Source: Candidatus Methanocorpusculum equi
GTDB taxonomy: Archaea > Halobacteriota > Methanomicrobia > Methanomicrobiales > Methanocorpusculaceae
DNA: 16,771 bases
Reading direction: 5' to 3'
Assembly: GCA_018065685.1 (NCBI GenBank)
Contig: JAGHSU010000108.1
Coordinates: 1-16,771, forward strand
The notes below the pieces were generated by a model. That model did not search any database and was not told the DNA's origin. It was given only the letters and a program-made list of their open reading frames with translations. Both the position numbers and the translations under genes were made by a program. The stretch's first letter is position 1. The number at the start of each line of letters is the position of its first letter. Of the stretch, positions 1 through 6,435 are shown one piece after another.

Positions 1-53
1 GTTTTGATGTCGTAAAACATCTGATGGAGTTCCAGGAGTTCTTCTTTATGCAT
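1..53 (-). CDS. N-terminus of a UPF0058-like protein (cut by window edge)
   Basis: Only the first 17 full codons lie in the window, read leftwards from the ATG at 53: MHKEELLELHQMFYDIK. This charged, helical opening resembles the N-terminus of the small archaeal UPF0058 family, whose members begin with a similar M-x-K-E-E-L-x-x-L-H pattern; the family has no assigned function. No Shine-Dalgarno site precedes the ATG. An AT-rich stretch near 81-88 (ATTTTAT on the minus strand) lies about 30 bases upstream and could be the TATA box. The match is from memory on a very short piece, so the family call is moderate; that this is a real start is supported by the long open frame to the window edge. 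Confidence 0.55.
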   Translation of the reverse strand, partial: MHKEELLELHQMFYDIK

Positions 54-115
54 GTCTTAACATGTGTGTTTTATTAGAAGATAAAATGTTTGTCGGAAAG
101 AGTGGTTTTGACCTC

Positions 116-150
116 AAAAAAAGTGTCCCGGATGTTACCAGGGAACATCC
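116..150 (-). terminator. Hairpin plus T7 terminator of carS
   Basis: On the minus strand a perfect 7-base stem (GGATGTT at 150-144, AACATCC at 136-130) with a 7-base loop spans the carS stop codon. It is followed seven bases later by seven T residues (116-122). This has the shape of an intrinsic terminator; the T-run alone would suffice in many archaea. Confidence 0.55.
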
Positions 151-755
151 TTTAAGCGGAACATATACCCGATGATATTCGCACACCTGTGCATTAAGGG
201 GGATACGATAAGAATTGCCGCAAGGACGGCAAGAATTGCTCCCGCGGTTCCAATATCAAGGACCAGTCCGCCTGAAAACGCGCCGAAAACAGCGGTAAAC
301 CAGCCGATGTTTCCAGTCACCAGAAGCACGAGGGTCATAAGGCCGAGAGAGCCGATTACCATATCGTACATGTCTGCCACCGGCCACTTTGCCCCGCGCT
401 CTTTTCCAAGCCGGCGCTTGAAGTAGCTTTTTATCAGATCGCCTAAGAGCGCGCCGATTGAGAGGGCGATTACCGTAATCCAGGTGTGTTCCGGAAGGAA
501 GGTGAGATTAAATGCCCAGCGAATCCACATCAGGATAGCGCCCGTAAGAACTCCTGCTGCAATCCCGCCAAAAAGCCCGCGCCAGGTTTTCCCGTCGCCA
601 AAGATGCGTCGCCCGTCTTTTGCGCATTTCCCGAAATCAATCGGTGTTCCGCCGCCTAAGAGAGCTGCTGCCGGGTTTGGGATGTATGCGGGAAGCATAA
701 TCCAGAATGCCCATAAAAAACACATTCCGATAGTAACACAGAGTTCCGTAATCAT
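135..755 (-). CDS. carS: CDP-archaeol synthase (CTP:2,3-di-O-geranylgeranylglycerol-phosphate cytidyltransferase)
   Basis: This integral membrane enzyme activates the archaeal lipid precursor digeranylgeranylglyceryl phosphate with CTP to give CDP-archaeol, the branch point to polar lipid head groups. The 206-residue product carries the family signature DGRRIFGDGKTWRG at residues 47-60, a second conserved stretch GDLIKSYFKRRLG at 105-117, and the typical C-terminus LKDVPW. Hydrophobic segments lie near residues 5-22, 60-80, 92-108, 132-148 and 160-185. Typical members are roughly 165-180 residues from memory; the extra length here sits around residues 147-175, a Gly/Ala-rich hydrophobic insert. 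The ATG at 755 has no Shine-Dalgarno site but lies about 27 bases from a TATA-like box centred near 783, which suggests a leaderless transcript. A terminator overlaps its stop codon. Confidence 0.93.
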   Translation of the reverse strand: MITELCVTIGMCFLWAFWIMLPAYIPNPAAALLGGGTPIDFGKCAKDGRRIFGDGKTWRGLFGGIAAGVLTGAILMWIRWAFNLTFLPEHTWITVIALSIGALLGDLIKSYFKRRLGKERGAKWPVADMYDMVIGSLGLMTLVLLVTGNIGWFTAVFGAFSGGLVLDIGTAGAILAVLAAILIVSPLMHRCANIIGYMFRLKDVPW

Positions 756-776
756 TCGCGGTACATTATTTGCTGT

Positions 777-788
777 ATGTATATATCA
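777..788. promoter_or_regulatory. Shared TATA-like box between carS and the DUF2115 gene
   Basis: The only strong TATA-like element in the 75-base divergent spacer is the near-symmetrical TGTATATATCA around 778-788. Read leftwards it places a transcript start near 757, just at the carS ATG (755). Read rightwards it places one near 809, about 22 bases before the ATG at 831. Both readings fit the usual archaeal distance, so the two genes may compete for one TBP site. Positions are inferred from spacing only. Confidence 0.45.
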
Positions 789-830
789 TCATTTTTCTTC
801 ATCATTTTCTCCGTCTGTCAAAAAACTCTT

Positions 831-1490
831 ATGATGACAGACCAAATATCTATTAATATGCGGTTCTGGAACCGGACGGAAAATGCAGCGCACAGTGCGG
901 ACTGGGGCTATCTCATGCGGCAGAAGACAAAAGGTGCACTTTTGTCCGCGCTTCAGCGGGAGGCTGCAGGATATACCGCAGACGACCTTGATATTATGAT
1001 GGTCCGTTATGATGAAAAAATCCGCACAGTCCCTGAGGAGTACCGCAAAAGTCTGGAGAAATATGCACGAATCCAGATAACAGACGGATATAATCTGCTT
1101 GCAACAGCTACTTTGGACCCTGTCCGCGGGAAGGAAAAGCTTCCGAAGTTCTGGAAAGAGTATGCGGCGTTTGCAGCAGGGAAGGCAGCAGAACCGAACG
1201 GGAGACTTCGGAGCCTCAAGTATCTGATTGCGGCCTTTATGATTTTTATTGAGGAAAAGCCCCCGCACCCGGAAGGAATGCCGTTTCCGGGAGGCCACAC
1301 CGTAGAGTTCTACGAAGGAGTGTATTACTGCCCCGTCAGAAATGCATGGGATGACGATGAGTCTGCTCTCTGCCGTTTCTGTCCTGCAGTCCAGAGCCGC
1401 GAGCAGGATATGGTTCTTTCAAAGTCTGAGCGGGACACGGCAGGAAAGAAGGAAAAGATTACCAACTATTTTTACAACTTTAAAGGGTAA
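831..1490 (+). CDS. DUF2115 (UPF0305) family protein
   Basis: The product from the ATG at 831 is 219 residues, soluble and mostly helical. Its C-terminal half holds HPEGMPFPGG (residues 146-155) and a cysteine cluster YYCPVRNAW...CRFC (C167, C181, C184), which I recognise as the conserved end of the archaeal DUF2115/UPF0305 family, found mainly in methanogens and of unknown function. The three cysteines could bind a metal, but that is inference. The reading frame is open from an ATG at 777, but those extra 18 codons cover the TATA-like box and encode an unlikely Phe-rich stretch, so 831 (or 834, the adjacent ATG) is preferred. No Shine-Dalgarno site is visible. It diverges from carS and is followed by a hairpin at 1492-1516. 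Confidence 0.78.
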   Translation: MMTDQISINMRFWNRTENAAHSADWGYLMRQKTKGALLSALQREAAGYTADDLDIMMVRYDEKIRTVPEEYRKSLEKYARIQITDGYNLLATATLDPVRGKEKLPKFWKEYAAFAAGKAAEPNGRLRSLKYLIAAFMIFIEEKPPHPEGMPFPGGHTVEFYEGVYYCPVRNAWDDDESALCRFCPAVQSREQDMVLSKSERDTAGKKEKITNYFYNFKG

Positions 1491-1491
1491 G

Positions 1492-1516
1492 GATGCGCAG
1501 ATGCTTACGGCGCATC
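1492..1516 (+). terminator. Hairpin after the DUF2115 gene
   Basis: A perfect 7-base inverted repeat (GATGCGC at 1492-1498, GCGCATC at 1510-1516) with an 11-base loop begins two bases after the stop codon. Only a short T4 run (1525-1528) follows, so it may be a weak terminator or a 3'-end stabiliser rather than a strong stop. The spacer from 1517 to 1589 must hold the aIF1 promoter; an AT-rich CAAAAATAC near 1541-1549 is one candidate TATA box. Confidence 0.35.
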
Positions 1517-1589
1517 TCCCGCGTTTTACCGGATACAGTGCAAAAATACCTCCTTTGTTTCAGGAATGGAAGCACAGTTTTTTAACTAT

Positions 1590-1595
1590 GGAGGT
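1590..1595 (+). promoter_or_regulatory. Strong Shine-Dalgarno site ahead of aIF1
   Basis: GGAGGT matches the archaeal 16S anti-Shine-Dalgarno sequence very well, but it lies 17 bases before the ATG at 1613, much farther than usual. It lies 8 bases before an in-frame ATT codon at 1604. The site therefore bears on which codon starts the protein. Confidence 0.6.
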
Positions 1596-1612
1596 TCAAC
1601 GATATTATTGCA

Positions 1613-1918
1613 ATGAACAGTGGCATCTGCCCTAAATGTGGTTTACCCTTAGAGCTCTGCATTTGCGAGGAAGTCGCAAAAGAGCAGCAGCGTATTTGTG
1701 TGAAAGTAAGCAAAAGAAGATACGGTAAAGAAGTGACCGTTGTCGACGGCCTTGACCCGTATGAGATTGACCTTGAGGACCTGTCCAAGTATCTCAAGGG
1801 AAGACTTGCCTGCGGAGGAACAATCAAGGAAAACTCGATTGAACTCCAGGGAAATCACCGGGACAGAGTAAAGGAACTGTTAACCGACAGGGGATACAAC
1901 ATCGATAATATCAGTTAA
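1613..1918 (+). CDS. Translation initiation factor aIF1 (SUI1 family)
   Basis: This is the archaeal SUI1/eIF1 homologue, which binds the small ribosomal subunit near the P site and helps start-codon selection. The 101-residue protein starts with a cysteine-rich tip (C6, C9, C16, C18 in [16 protein letters not shown]) followed by the SUI1 fold: [15 protein letters not shown], a [18 protein letters not shown] core at about residues 65-82, and a C-terminal helix. Length and order match other euryarchaeal aIF1 proteins. The ATG at 1613 gives the usual family start, [10 protein letters not shown]. Upstream, two in-frame ATT codons (1604, 1607) lie at better spacing from the GGAGGT at 1590; starting there would add only two or three residues. 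It stands alone on the plus strand and ends facing pheT. Confidence 0.93.
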   Translation: MNSGICPKCGLPLELCICEEVAKEQQRICVKVSKRRYGKEVTVVDGLDPYEIDLEDLSKYLKGRLACGGTIKENSIELQGNHRDRVKELLTDRGYNIDNIS

Positions 1919-2075
1919 AATCCCCGCACCTGTTTTTTATCCGTCTGATTGTGTATGATTAGCTGAAGCGATGTGTGTTCCTTAACGGATGAGTCAATTC
2001 CCGTATAGGGTTTGAGTCCTCTCTCAGGAGTCAGGGAATTGATGATTGAAAAATAAAAAGTGTGTTTTTTCAGAC
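1919..2075. terminator. Convergent spacer between aIF1 and pheT with T-runs and a long hairpin
   Basis: For aIF1, a T6 run (1933-1938) lies soon after the stop. For pheT (minus strand) the A-rich stretch 2048-2059 reads as two T5 runs. Between them sits a composite hairpin: outer arms TCAATTCCC (1994-2002) and GGGAATTGA (2034-2042), and an inner stem TGAGTCCT (2013-2020) with AGGAGTCA (2026-2033) around the loop CTCTC. The two 3' arms abut; ten bases bulge on the 5' side. The inner stem has one G-G mismatch. A further T6 run (2065-2070) follows on the plus strand. The region most likely ends both transcripts; a small structured RNA is a less likely alternative. Confidence 0.5.
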
Positions 2076-3695
2076 TCAGTACTTTACAAAGTCCCGCAGA
2101 TCAATCTCAAAGGCCGCTGTCGGCTGCTCAAGGCCGAATGCGTTCAGGACTGCGGGGGAAATCTCTCCAAAGACTCCTATCGCTTTACCGCCTGATACAA
2201 TCGTTCCGCGGCGTCCTTCGATGAATGCCGGGTCGTCAGACTCTTTTACCTCATAGGGGATAGACATCATCATGCAGAAGCTGTCAACCGCGGCATAAAT
2301 CTCCGAGAAGTCCGCGCCTGTGTGAATGACAGCACCTGCCATTTTCGGATAGGTGGTGAGGGATTCAACCACATCACCGCAGGCAAAAATCCGCTGCGGA
2401 AGCTCGCGTGAGCGGTTTAGGGCAAGTGACTCCATCAGCATCGGCAGGATATCTGTTCTGATAATTGTCTGGTCCTCGCTGATCGGGTGTAAGACATGAA
2501 GCGCTTTCGGGTTTGCCGGGCGGTTCATCTTCGTGTAGGCAACATCCTCGCTTGTAAGCGTAAAGGGCGTGTTTTCAAGATATCCCTGCCCAGTCATTGC
2601 GGCGCGGACCTCTGAATAGAGCGCCTGTACCGGGTGGGGTTTTCCAATCGTAAAGCCTGGCGGAAGTTCTGCTGCAATCTTATCATAGCCGTAGGCGATA
2701 GCTGCGTCCTCATAGATATCGCAGTCATGCATGATATCTGCGCGGTAGCAGGGGATGGAAACCACTACCTTGTCCTCATCAATGACCTGGCATCCGAAGC
2801 GCATCTTCTCAAGGAGTGCAGCCATTTCAGCTGCGGTCATCGGAATGCCGGTAAGTTTCGTGCATTCCGCAGCAGAGACTCTGCGCTTCGATGGAGCAAG
2901 CGTCGGACCTTCCACTCCGTCGATTGTTACCGTCTCAACGGATGCCCCCATCTCGACAAATGCGGTGCAGAGGATGTTTACTGCAACAGATACCGCACGC
3001 GGCTCAATTCCCGTTACATCGAGGAGGATGTTGTGCGTGTTTTCGGTGACTCTTGTAAGTTCTCCGTTGATGATTGGCGGGAACGAACAGACACGGCCTT
3101 TTGAATCAACGATAAGCGGGTATTTGTCGAAGTCCTGCACAATCTTCGCGTAAGCGCGTCCCTTCGGATGCTCTGCTAAAATCTCATCCATGTTCATCTC
3201 CCGGTCATAGTCGAGCGGAACAAACGAGGTGCTCTTTTCAGCTGCAAGATAGGTAAACGGACCTTCAACCTTGTCAAGTTCGTGAACGCCGATGGCAACC
3301 TTCTTTCTGCCGCGGCCTACTGCCCAGTGCAGAGACTCCTGAAGGCCCATGAGGGACTCAATCATCGCGTTATCCATATTCACGTTTCTGATAACGGCAG
3401 ACCCGAGGTAGGGACGGATGTTTTTCAGTCCTTCATCCACGTGGAAGGAGATTCCTGAGGGCTTTACCGTGTACTCAACAAGACCTTTTTCAATGCCGAG
3501 GTAGCCCCTCAGGGCACGTGCCGTTCCTTCTGCAGAGTAAAGGTCGGGGCGGTTCGGGAAATACTGCACATCGGTCTGTTCCTCCTCTTCGCGTTCCACT
3601 TCGGAGCCCATCATCGGCAGGTTGTCGCGGATTGTTTTAATGTCACAGCGAGTAAGCCGTGCAAGGTATTCATTGTTTAGTTTTACGACAGGCAT
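2076..3695 (-). CDS. pheT: Phenylalanyl-tRNA synthetase beta subunit
   Basis: PheT pairs with PheS in an (alpha-beta)2 enzyme that charges tRNA-Phe. The 539-residue product has the length of the archaeal/eukaryotic type, which lacks the long N-terminal tRNA-binding extension and C-terminal anticodon domain of bacterial PheT. Visible landmarks are the opening MPVVKLNNEYLARL, FPNRPDLYSAEG near residues 46-57, the B3/B4 editing region (RNVNMDNAMIESLMGLQESLHWAVGR split over about 103-128), the B5 region near 270-340 and the pseudo-catalytic C-terminal fold ending in FEIDLRDFVKY. It starts one base after the pheS stop codon, with AAGGAG inside the end of pheS, so the two are translationally linked. 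No disruptions are seen. Confidence 0.97.
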   Translation of the reverse strand: MPVVKLNNEYLARLTRCDIKTIRDNLPMMGSEVEREEEEQTDVQYFPNRPDLYSAEGTARALRGYLGIEKGLVEYTVKPSGISFHVDEGLKNIRPYLGSAVIRNVNMDNAMIESLMGLQESLHWAVGRGRKKVAIGVHELDKVEGPFTYLAAEKSTSFVPLDYDREMNMDEILAEHPKGRAYAKIVQDFDKYPLIVDSKGRVCSFPPIINGELTRVTENTHNILLDVTGIEPRAVSVAVNILCTAFVEMGASVETVTIDGVEGPTLAPSKRRVSAAECTKLTGIPMTAAEMAALLEKMRFGCQVIDEDKVVVSIPCYRADIMHDCDIYEDAAIAYGYDKIAAELPPGFTIGKPHPVQALYSEVRAAMTGQGYLENTPFTLTSEDVAYTKMNRPANPKALHVLHPISEDQTIIRTDILPMLMESLALNRSRELPQRIFACGDVVESLTTYPKMAGAVIHTGADFSEIYAAVDSFCMMMSIPYEVKESDDPAFIEGRRGTIVSGGKAIGVFGEISPAVLNAFGLEQPTAAFEIDLRDFVKY

Positions 3696-3696
3696 G

Positions 3697-5139
3697 TTAC
3701 ACTCTCCTTACCGGACTGTTTCGTATCCAGTCAATATCACTCTTGTTGAGCTGGCGCAGGTCCTTTAATCCCATACGGAGCATGGATACACGGGAAACGC
3801 CAAGTCCCCAGGCAAGCACGGGGCACTTGATTTCCCACGGCTTTGTAACCTCCGGACGGAAGATGCCGGCTCCTCCAAGCTCGACCCAGCCGAGTCCGTC
3901 AACCCAGACCTCCGGCTCAACCGAGGGCTCGGTGTAGGGGAAGTATCCCGGGCGGAAACGGACCTCCTCGAATCCCATGTGGCCGAAGAACTCCTTAAAG
4001 AATCCGAGGAGGTGTCCGAAGTGCAGACCTTCATCCATCACAATTCCTTCGAGCTGCTCAAACTCGGGAAGGTGTGTGGGGTCAATGGTTTCCCTGCGGT
4101 ACACACGTGAGATTGAGAATGCCTTTAACGGCGGATTCGGATTGTTTGCAAGGTGCTGGATGGAAAGCGATGTCGAGTGGGTACGAAGAACACATTTCCT
4201 TGAAATATCCTGACTCCAGTCTCCTCCCCAGCCGGTACTTCCGGTGTCTCCTCCGGTCTGGTGAATCTCGCGAATCTTCTCCCATCCGTCCGGAAGCGGC
4301 AGCTCCTCTGCGAGGTGGAACGTGTCCTGCATCTCACGTGCCGGGTGGTCCTGCGGCTGGTAGAGCGCATCGAAGTTCCAGAACGAGTTCTGCACGATTG
4401 AGCCGTAGAACTCGGTAAAGCCCATCTCGAAGAGAAGCGACCGGATTTCATCCAGAATCTGCTGATTCGGATGAATACGTCCTGCATAGATGCGTTTTGG
4501 AAGCTTTGTCACATCGTATTTCCTGAGGTTTAGAGACTTCCATTCGCCTGATATAATCTGGTCGCGGGTAAGAGTTCCGGTCTCTTCCTGCAGATTCAGT
4601 CCTGCGCCTGCGAGTGCCTGTCCATCAGGTGTGATGCTGATGGTCCATGACACATGTTCTTCAATGACTGCAAGTCCGCGCTTTACGAGAATTGCGCAGC
4701 CGATTGTACCTGGAACCGGGTTTTTCAGTGCCTCCTCATCGGGTCCGGGGGCCTGCGCCTCCTCATTGTTTACAATAACTTTTCCGTCCTGAATGGAGAT
4801 CCAGTTCTTTTTCCGAAGCCAGCCGATGGCAATTTTTGCAAGCGAATCATGGCTTAAATCCTTTAAAAAGAGCGAGTCTGCCGCCGCCTGAAGCTTTGAT
4901 AAGACCTGACGCTCGGGAAGACCTCCGCCTTCAGCGTAGCGTTTTCCCTCGTCGGTCAGCCGTGCCGAAAGGGTGACATCTTTTTCGATTGTAAGGAGAC
5001 CCTTGTCCGCACAGAGATGTGCCCACTGGACAACGGTCTCGGGTGATGCATTCAGTTTTTCCGCAAGTATCGCATCTGAACAGGAATCAAGCTCCGCGAG
5101 GGCTGCGATAACACGTTTTTCATTGATTGTTAATTCCAT
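3697..5139 (-). CDS. pheS: Phenylalanyl-tRNA synthetase alpha subunit
   Basis: PheS is the catalytic class II subunit of the Phe-tRNA synthetase. The 480-residue product has the long archaeal/eukaryotic N-terminal region of winged-helix-like modules (about residues 1-180), which contacts tRNA, then the catalytic domain. Landmarks include DHPAREMQDTF (264-274), LRTHSTSLSIQHL (318-330), motif 2 FSISRVYRRETIDPTHLPEF (341-360), FRPGYFPYTEPSVE (395-408) and motif 3 GLGVSRVSMLR (445-455). The ATG at 5139 is supported by GGAGTG seven bases upstream, which lies in a tandem repeat of the end of trpS. It sits 14 bases after trpS and one base before pheT, in the same transcript. Confidence 0.97.
   Translation of the reverse strand: MELTINEKRVIAALAELDSCSDAILAEKLNASPETVVQWAHLCADKGLLTIEKDVTLSARLTDEGKRYAEGGGLPERQVLSKLQAAADSLFLKDLSHDSLAKIAIGWLRKKNWISIQDGKVIVNNEEAQAPGPDEEALKNPVPGTIGCAILVKRGLAVIEEHVSWTISITPDGQALAGAGLNLQEETGTLTRDQIISGEWKSLNLRKYDVTKLPKRIYAGRIHPNQQILDEIRSLLFEMGFTEFYGSIVQNSFWNFDALYQPQDHPAREMQDTFHLAEELPLPDGWEKIREIHQTGGDTGSTGWGGDWSQDISRKCVLRTHSTSLSIQHLANNPNPPLKAFSISRVYRRETIDPTHLPEFEQLEGIVMDEGLHFGHLLGFFKEFFGHMGFEEVRFRPGYFPYTEPSVEPEVWVDGLGWVELGGAGIFRPEVTKPWEIKCPVLAWGLGVSRVSMLRMGLKDLRQLNKSDIDWIRNSPVRRV
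3704..3709 (-). promoter_or_regulatory. Shine-Dalgarno site of pheT inside the end of pheS
   Basis: AAGGAG on the minus strand, 8 bases before the pheT ATG, overlaps the last codons of pheS. It supports the ATG at 3695 and coupled translation of the two subunits. Confidence 0.65.
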
Positions 5140-5166
5140 TTATTTCCACTCCTTTATTTCCACTCC
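5139..5166 (-). repeat. 14-base tandem repeat joining trpS and pheS
   Basis: TTTATTTCCACTCC occurs twice head to tail (5139-5152 and 5153-5166) without mismatch. On the coding strand this is GGAGTGGAAATAAA twice: the first unit encodes the last residues of TrpS (E-W-K-stop) and the second fills the whole spacer up to the A of the pheS ATG. The second unit provides the GGAGTG Shine-Dalgarno site of pheS (5147-5152) with 7-base spacing. Confidence 0.85.
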
Positions 5167-6425
5167 GCAACTTTGTGCGCAACTTCATCACGTTTTTCCT
5201 TAAACTCTGCGAGGAACGCACGGACACGCTCAAGCGTCTCTTTCTTACAGGTACCGCACATGAGTTCTCCCGCCTTACATGCCTCGCACATCTTTGCAAG
5301 TTCTTTGTCATCATCCTGCATGTGGAACTTGTTTAACTGGTAGATTGCGCATTTATCGGGTTCGCCGCCGAGTTTTTTCTGCTCCTCAAGCGTCTGTCTT
5401 CCGCCGGTTACAGCACCCATAATTTTTTTCTTTACATCACGGTCCTCGTCATCGAACCAGATGAGACTGTCAGGGACCGAAGAGGACATCTTTCCTCCCT
5501 GGAATCCCATCAGGAAACTGTGGTAGGTGGAGGAGGGAAGCATAAAACCGAAACCTCCGAACTGCTGCTCGATGCCGCGGACAACCGCATCCGTTTCCGC
5601 TGCGGTATGTCCTGCGGGGAGGTCGATGTGTCCTTCATATTTTTTGGAACCGGGGAAAGCTTTTGCAACCGCATCTATGGCCTCTGCAGGTGCGTTCTTT
5701 GCCCGGATACTGATGTGTGTTCCTCTGTCCTCGACCAGAAAGAGCCGGAGGGCGTTTGTTACATCACGGGTGAGTCTGATATGAGGGTCCTGGTCGATTC
5801 CGACAGGAACAATTGTGGGAGCTGCCCCTGCCTTCAGCTGCGGGTAGAGGATATCTGCTACCTGCATGGATACGCTTACCGCGTGTGCGAGCTCGGTCTC
5901 CGGGCCGAATCCGTAGATTGCCGAAAGGTTCGAGAAGTTTATTTTGCGGGCGGCTTCAAATGCCAGGTCCTTTAACTCGTTGTTCTTCCGCTGTGCGTAA
6001 ATCTCTCCCTCGAACCCCAGTGCGTAGAGACATGAGATGTACTCGCGGGCGTAGGTGTCACAGGCATCCCAGGAAAGGCCCCTTACTGCATGCGCCTCGC
6101 GGTCTGCAATGGAAATAAAGCCGCGGCCTCCGTGCTGAATGTGCCAGATGACCTCTTTCATCACCATGAGGTGTCCTAAGTGCGGGTGTCCCGAGGGCAT
6201 AAAGCCTGTTAAGACATGGAAGGGTTTTTTCTGCAGAATCGCATCAGCTACAGCATCGTAGCCTCTGTGTCCCTGCACAATGTCTCTTCGCATAAAGAGC
6301 GGGATGTCGGAAAAACCATCAAGACGTTCCTTTTGCGGTTCAAAGCGGTCAATGCCGAAGTTTTCTATCAGCTTTTCAATGCTGACCTTCGGCGTACTTG
6401 ACCATGGATTGATATCTTCTGCCAT
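5154..6425 (-). CDS. trpS: Tryptophanyl-tRNA synthetase
   Basis: This class I synthetase charges tRNA-Trp. The 423-residue protein has the archaeal/eukaryotic architecture with an N-terminal extension, the HIGH-type motif in TGFMPSGHPHLGH (73-85), a Rossmann fold with VGIDQDPHIRLTRD (208-221), and the KMSKS-type motif GGKMSSS (310-316). The C-terminal region holds a compact CxxC-x6-CxxC cluster (C380, C383, C390, C393), plausibly a zinc site. It starts 10 bases after the endA stop with AAGGA upstream (about 6433-6437 on the minus strand) and ends 14 bases before pheS. No disruption is seen. Confidence 0.97.
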   Translation of the reverse strand: MAEDINPWSSTPKVSIEKLIENFGIDRFEPQKERLDGFSDIPLFMRRDIVQGHRGYDAVADAILQKKPFHVLTGFMPSGHPHLGHLMVMKEVIWHIQHGGRGFISIADREAHAVRGLSWDACDTYAREYISCLYALGFEGEIYAQRKNNELKDLAFEAARKINFSNLSAIYGFGPETELAHAVSVSMQVADILYPQLKAGAAPTIVPVGIDQDPHIRLTRDVTNALRLFLVEDRGTHISIRAKNAPAEAIDAVAKAFPGSKKYEGHIDLPAGHTAAETDAVVRGIEQQFGGFGFMLPSSTYHSFLMGFQGGKMSSSVPDSLIWFDDEDRDVKKKIMGAVTGGRQTLEEQKKLGGEPDKCAIYQLNKFHMQDDDKELAKMCEACKAGELMCGTCKKETLERVRAFLAEFKEKRDEVAHKVAEWK

Positions 6426-6435
6426 AGTGTATCCT

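Noticed and set aside
777..830. ATG at 777 as start of the DUF2115 gene
   Set aside because: The extension covers the likely TATA box and encodes an odd Phe/Ile/Ser-rich stretch absent from the family as I know it.
2003..2033. tRNA-like T-arm (GGTTTGAGTCC)
   Set aside because: The invariant C of the T-loop is missing, and no acceptor stem or anticodon arm can be folded around it.
2634..3153. Two plus-strand frames of 132-156 codons inside pheT
   Set aside because: They are antisense shadows of a highly conserved gene and show no family features.
5139..5166. CRISPR or insertion-site duplication at the 14-base repeat
   Set aside because: Only two units occur head to tail with no spacer or mobile element between them.
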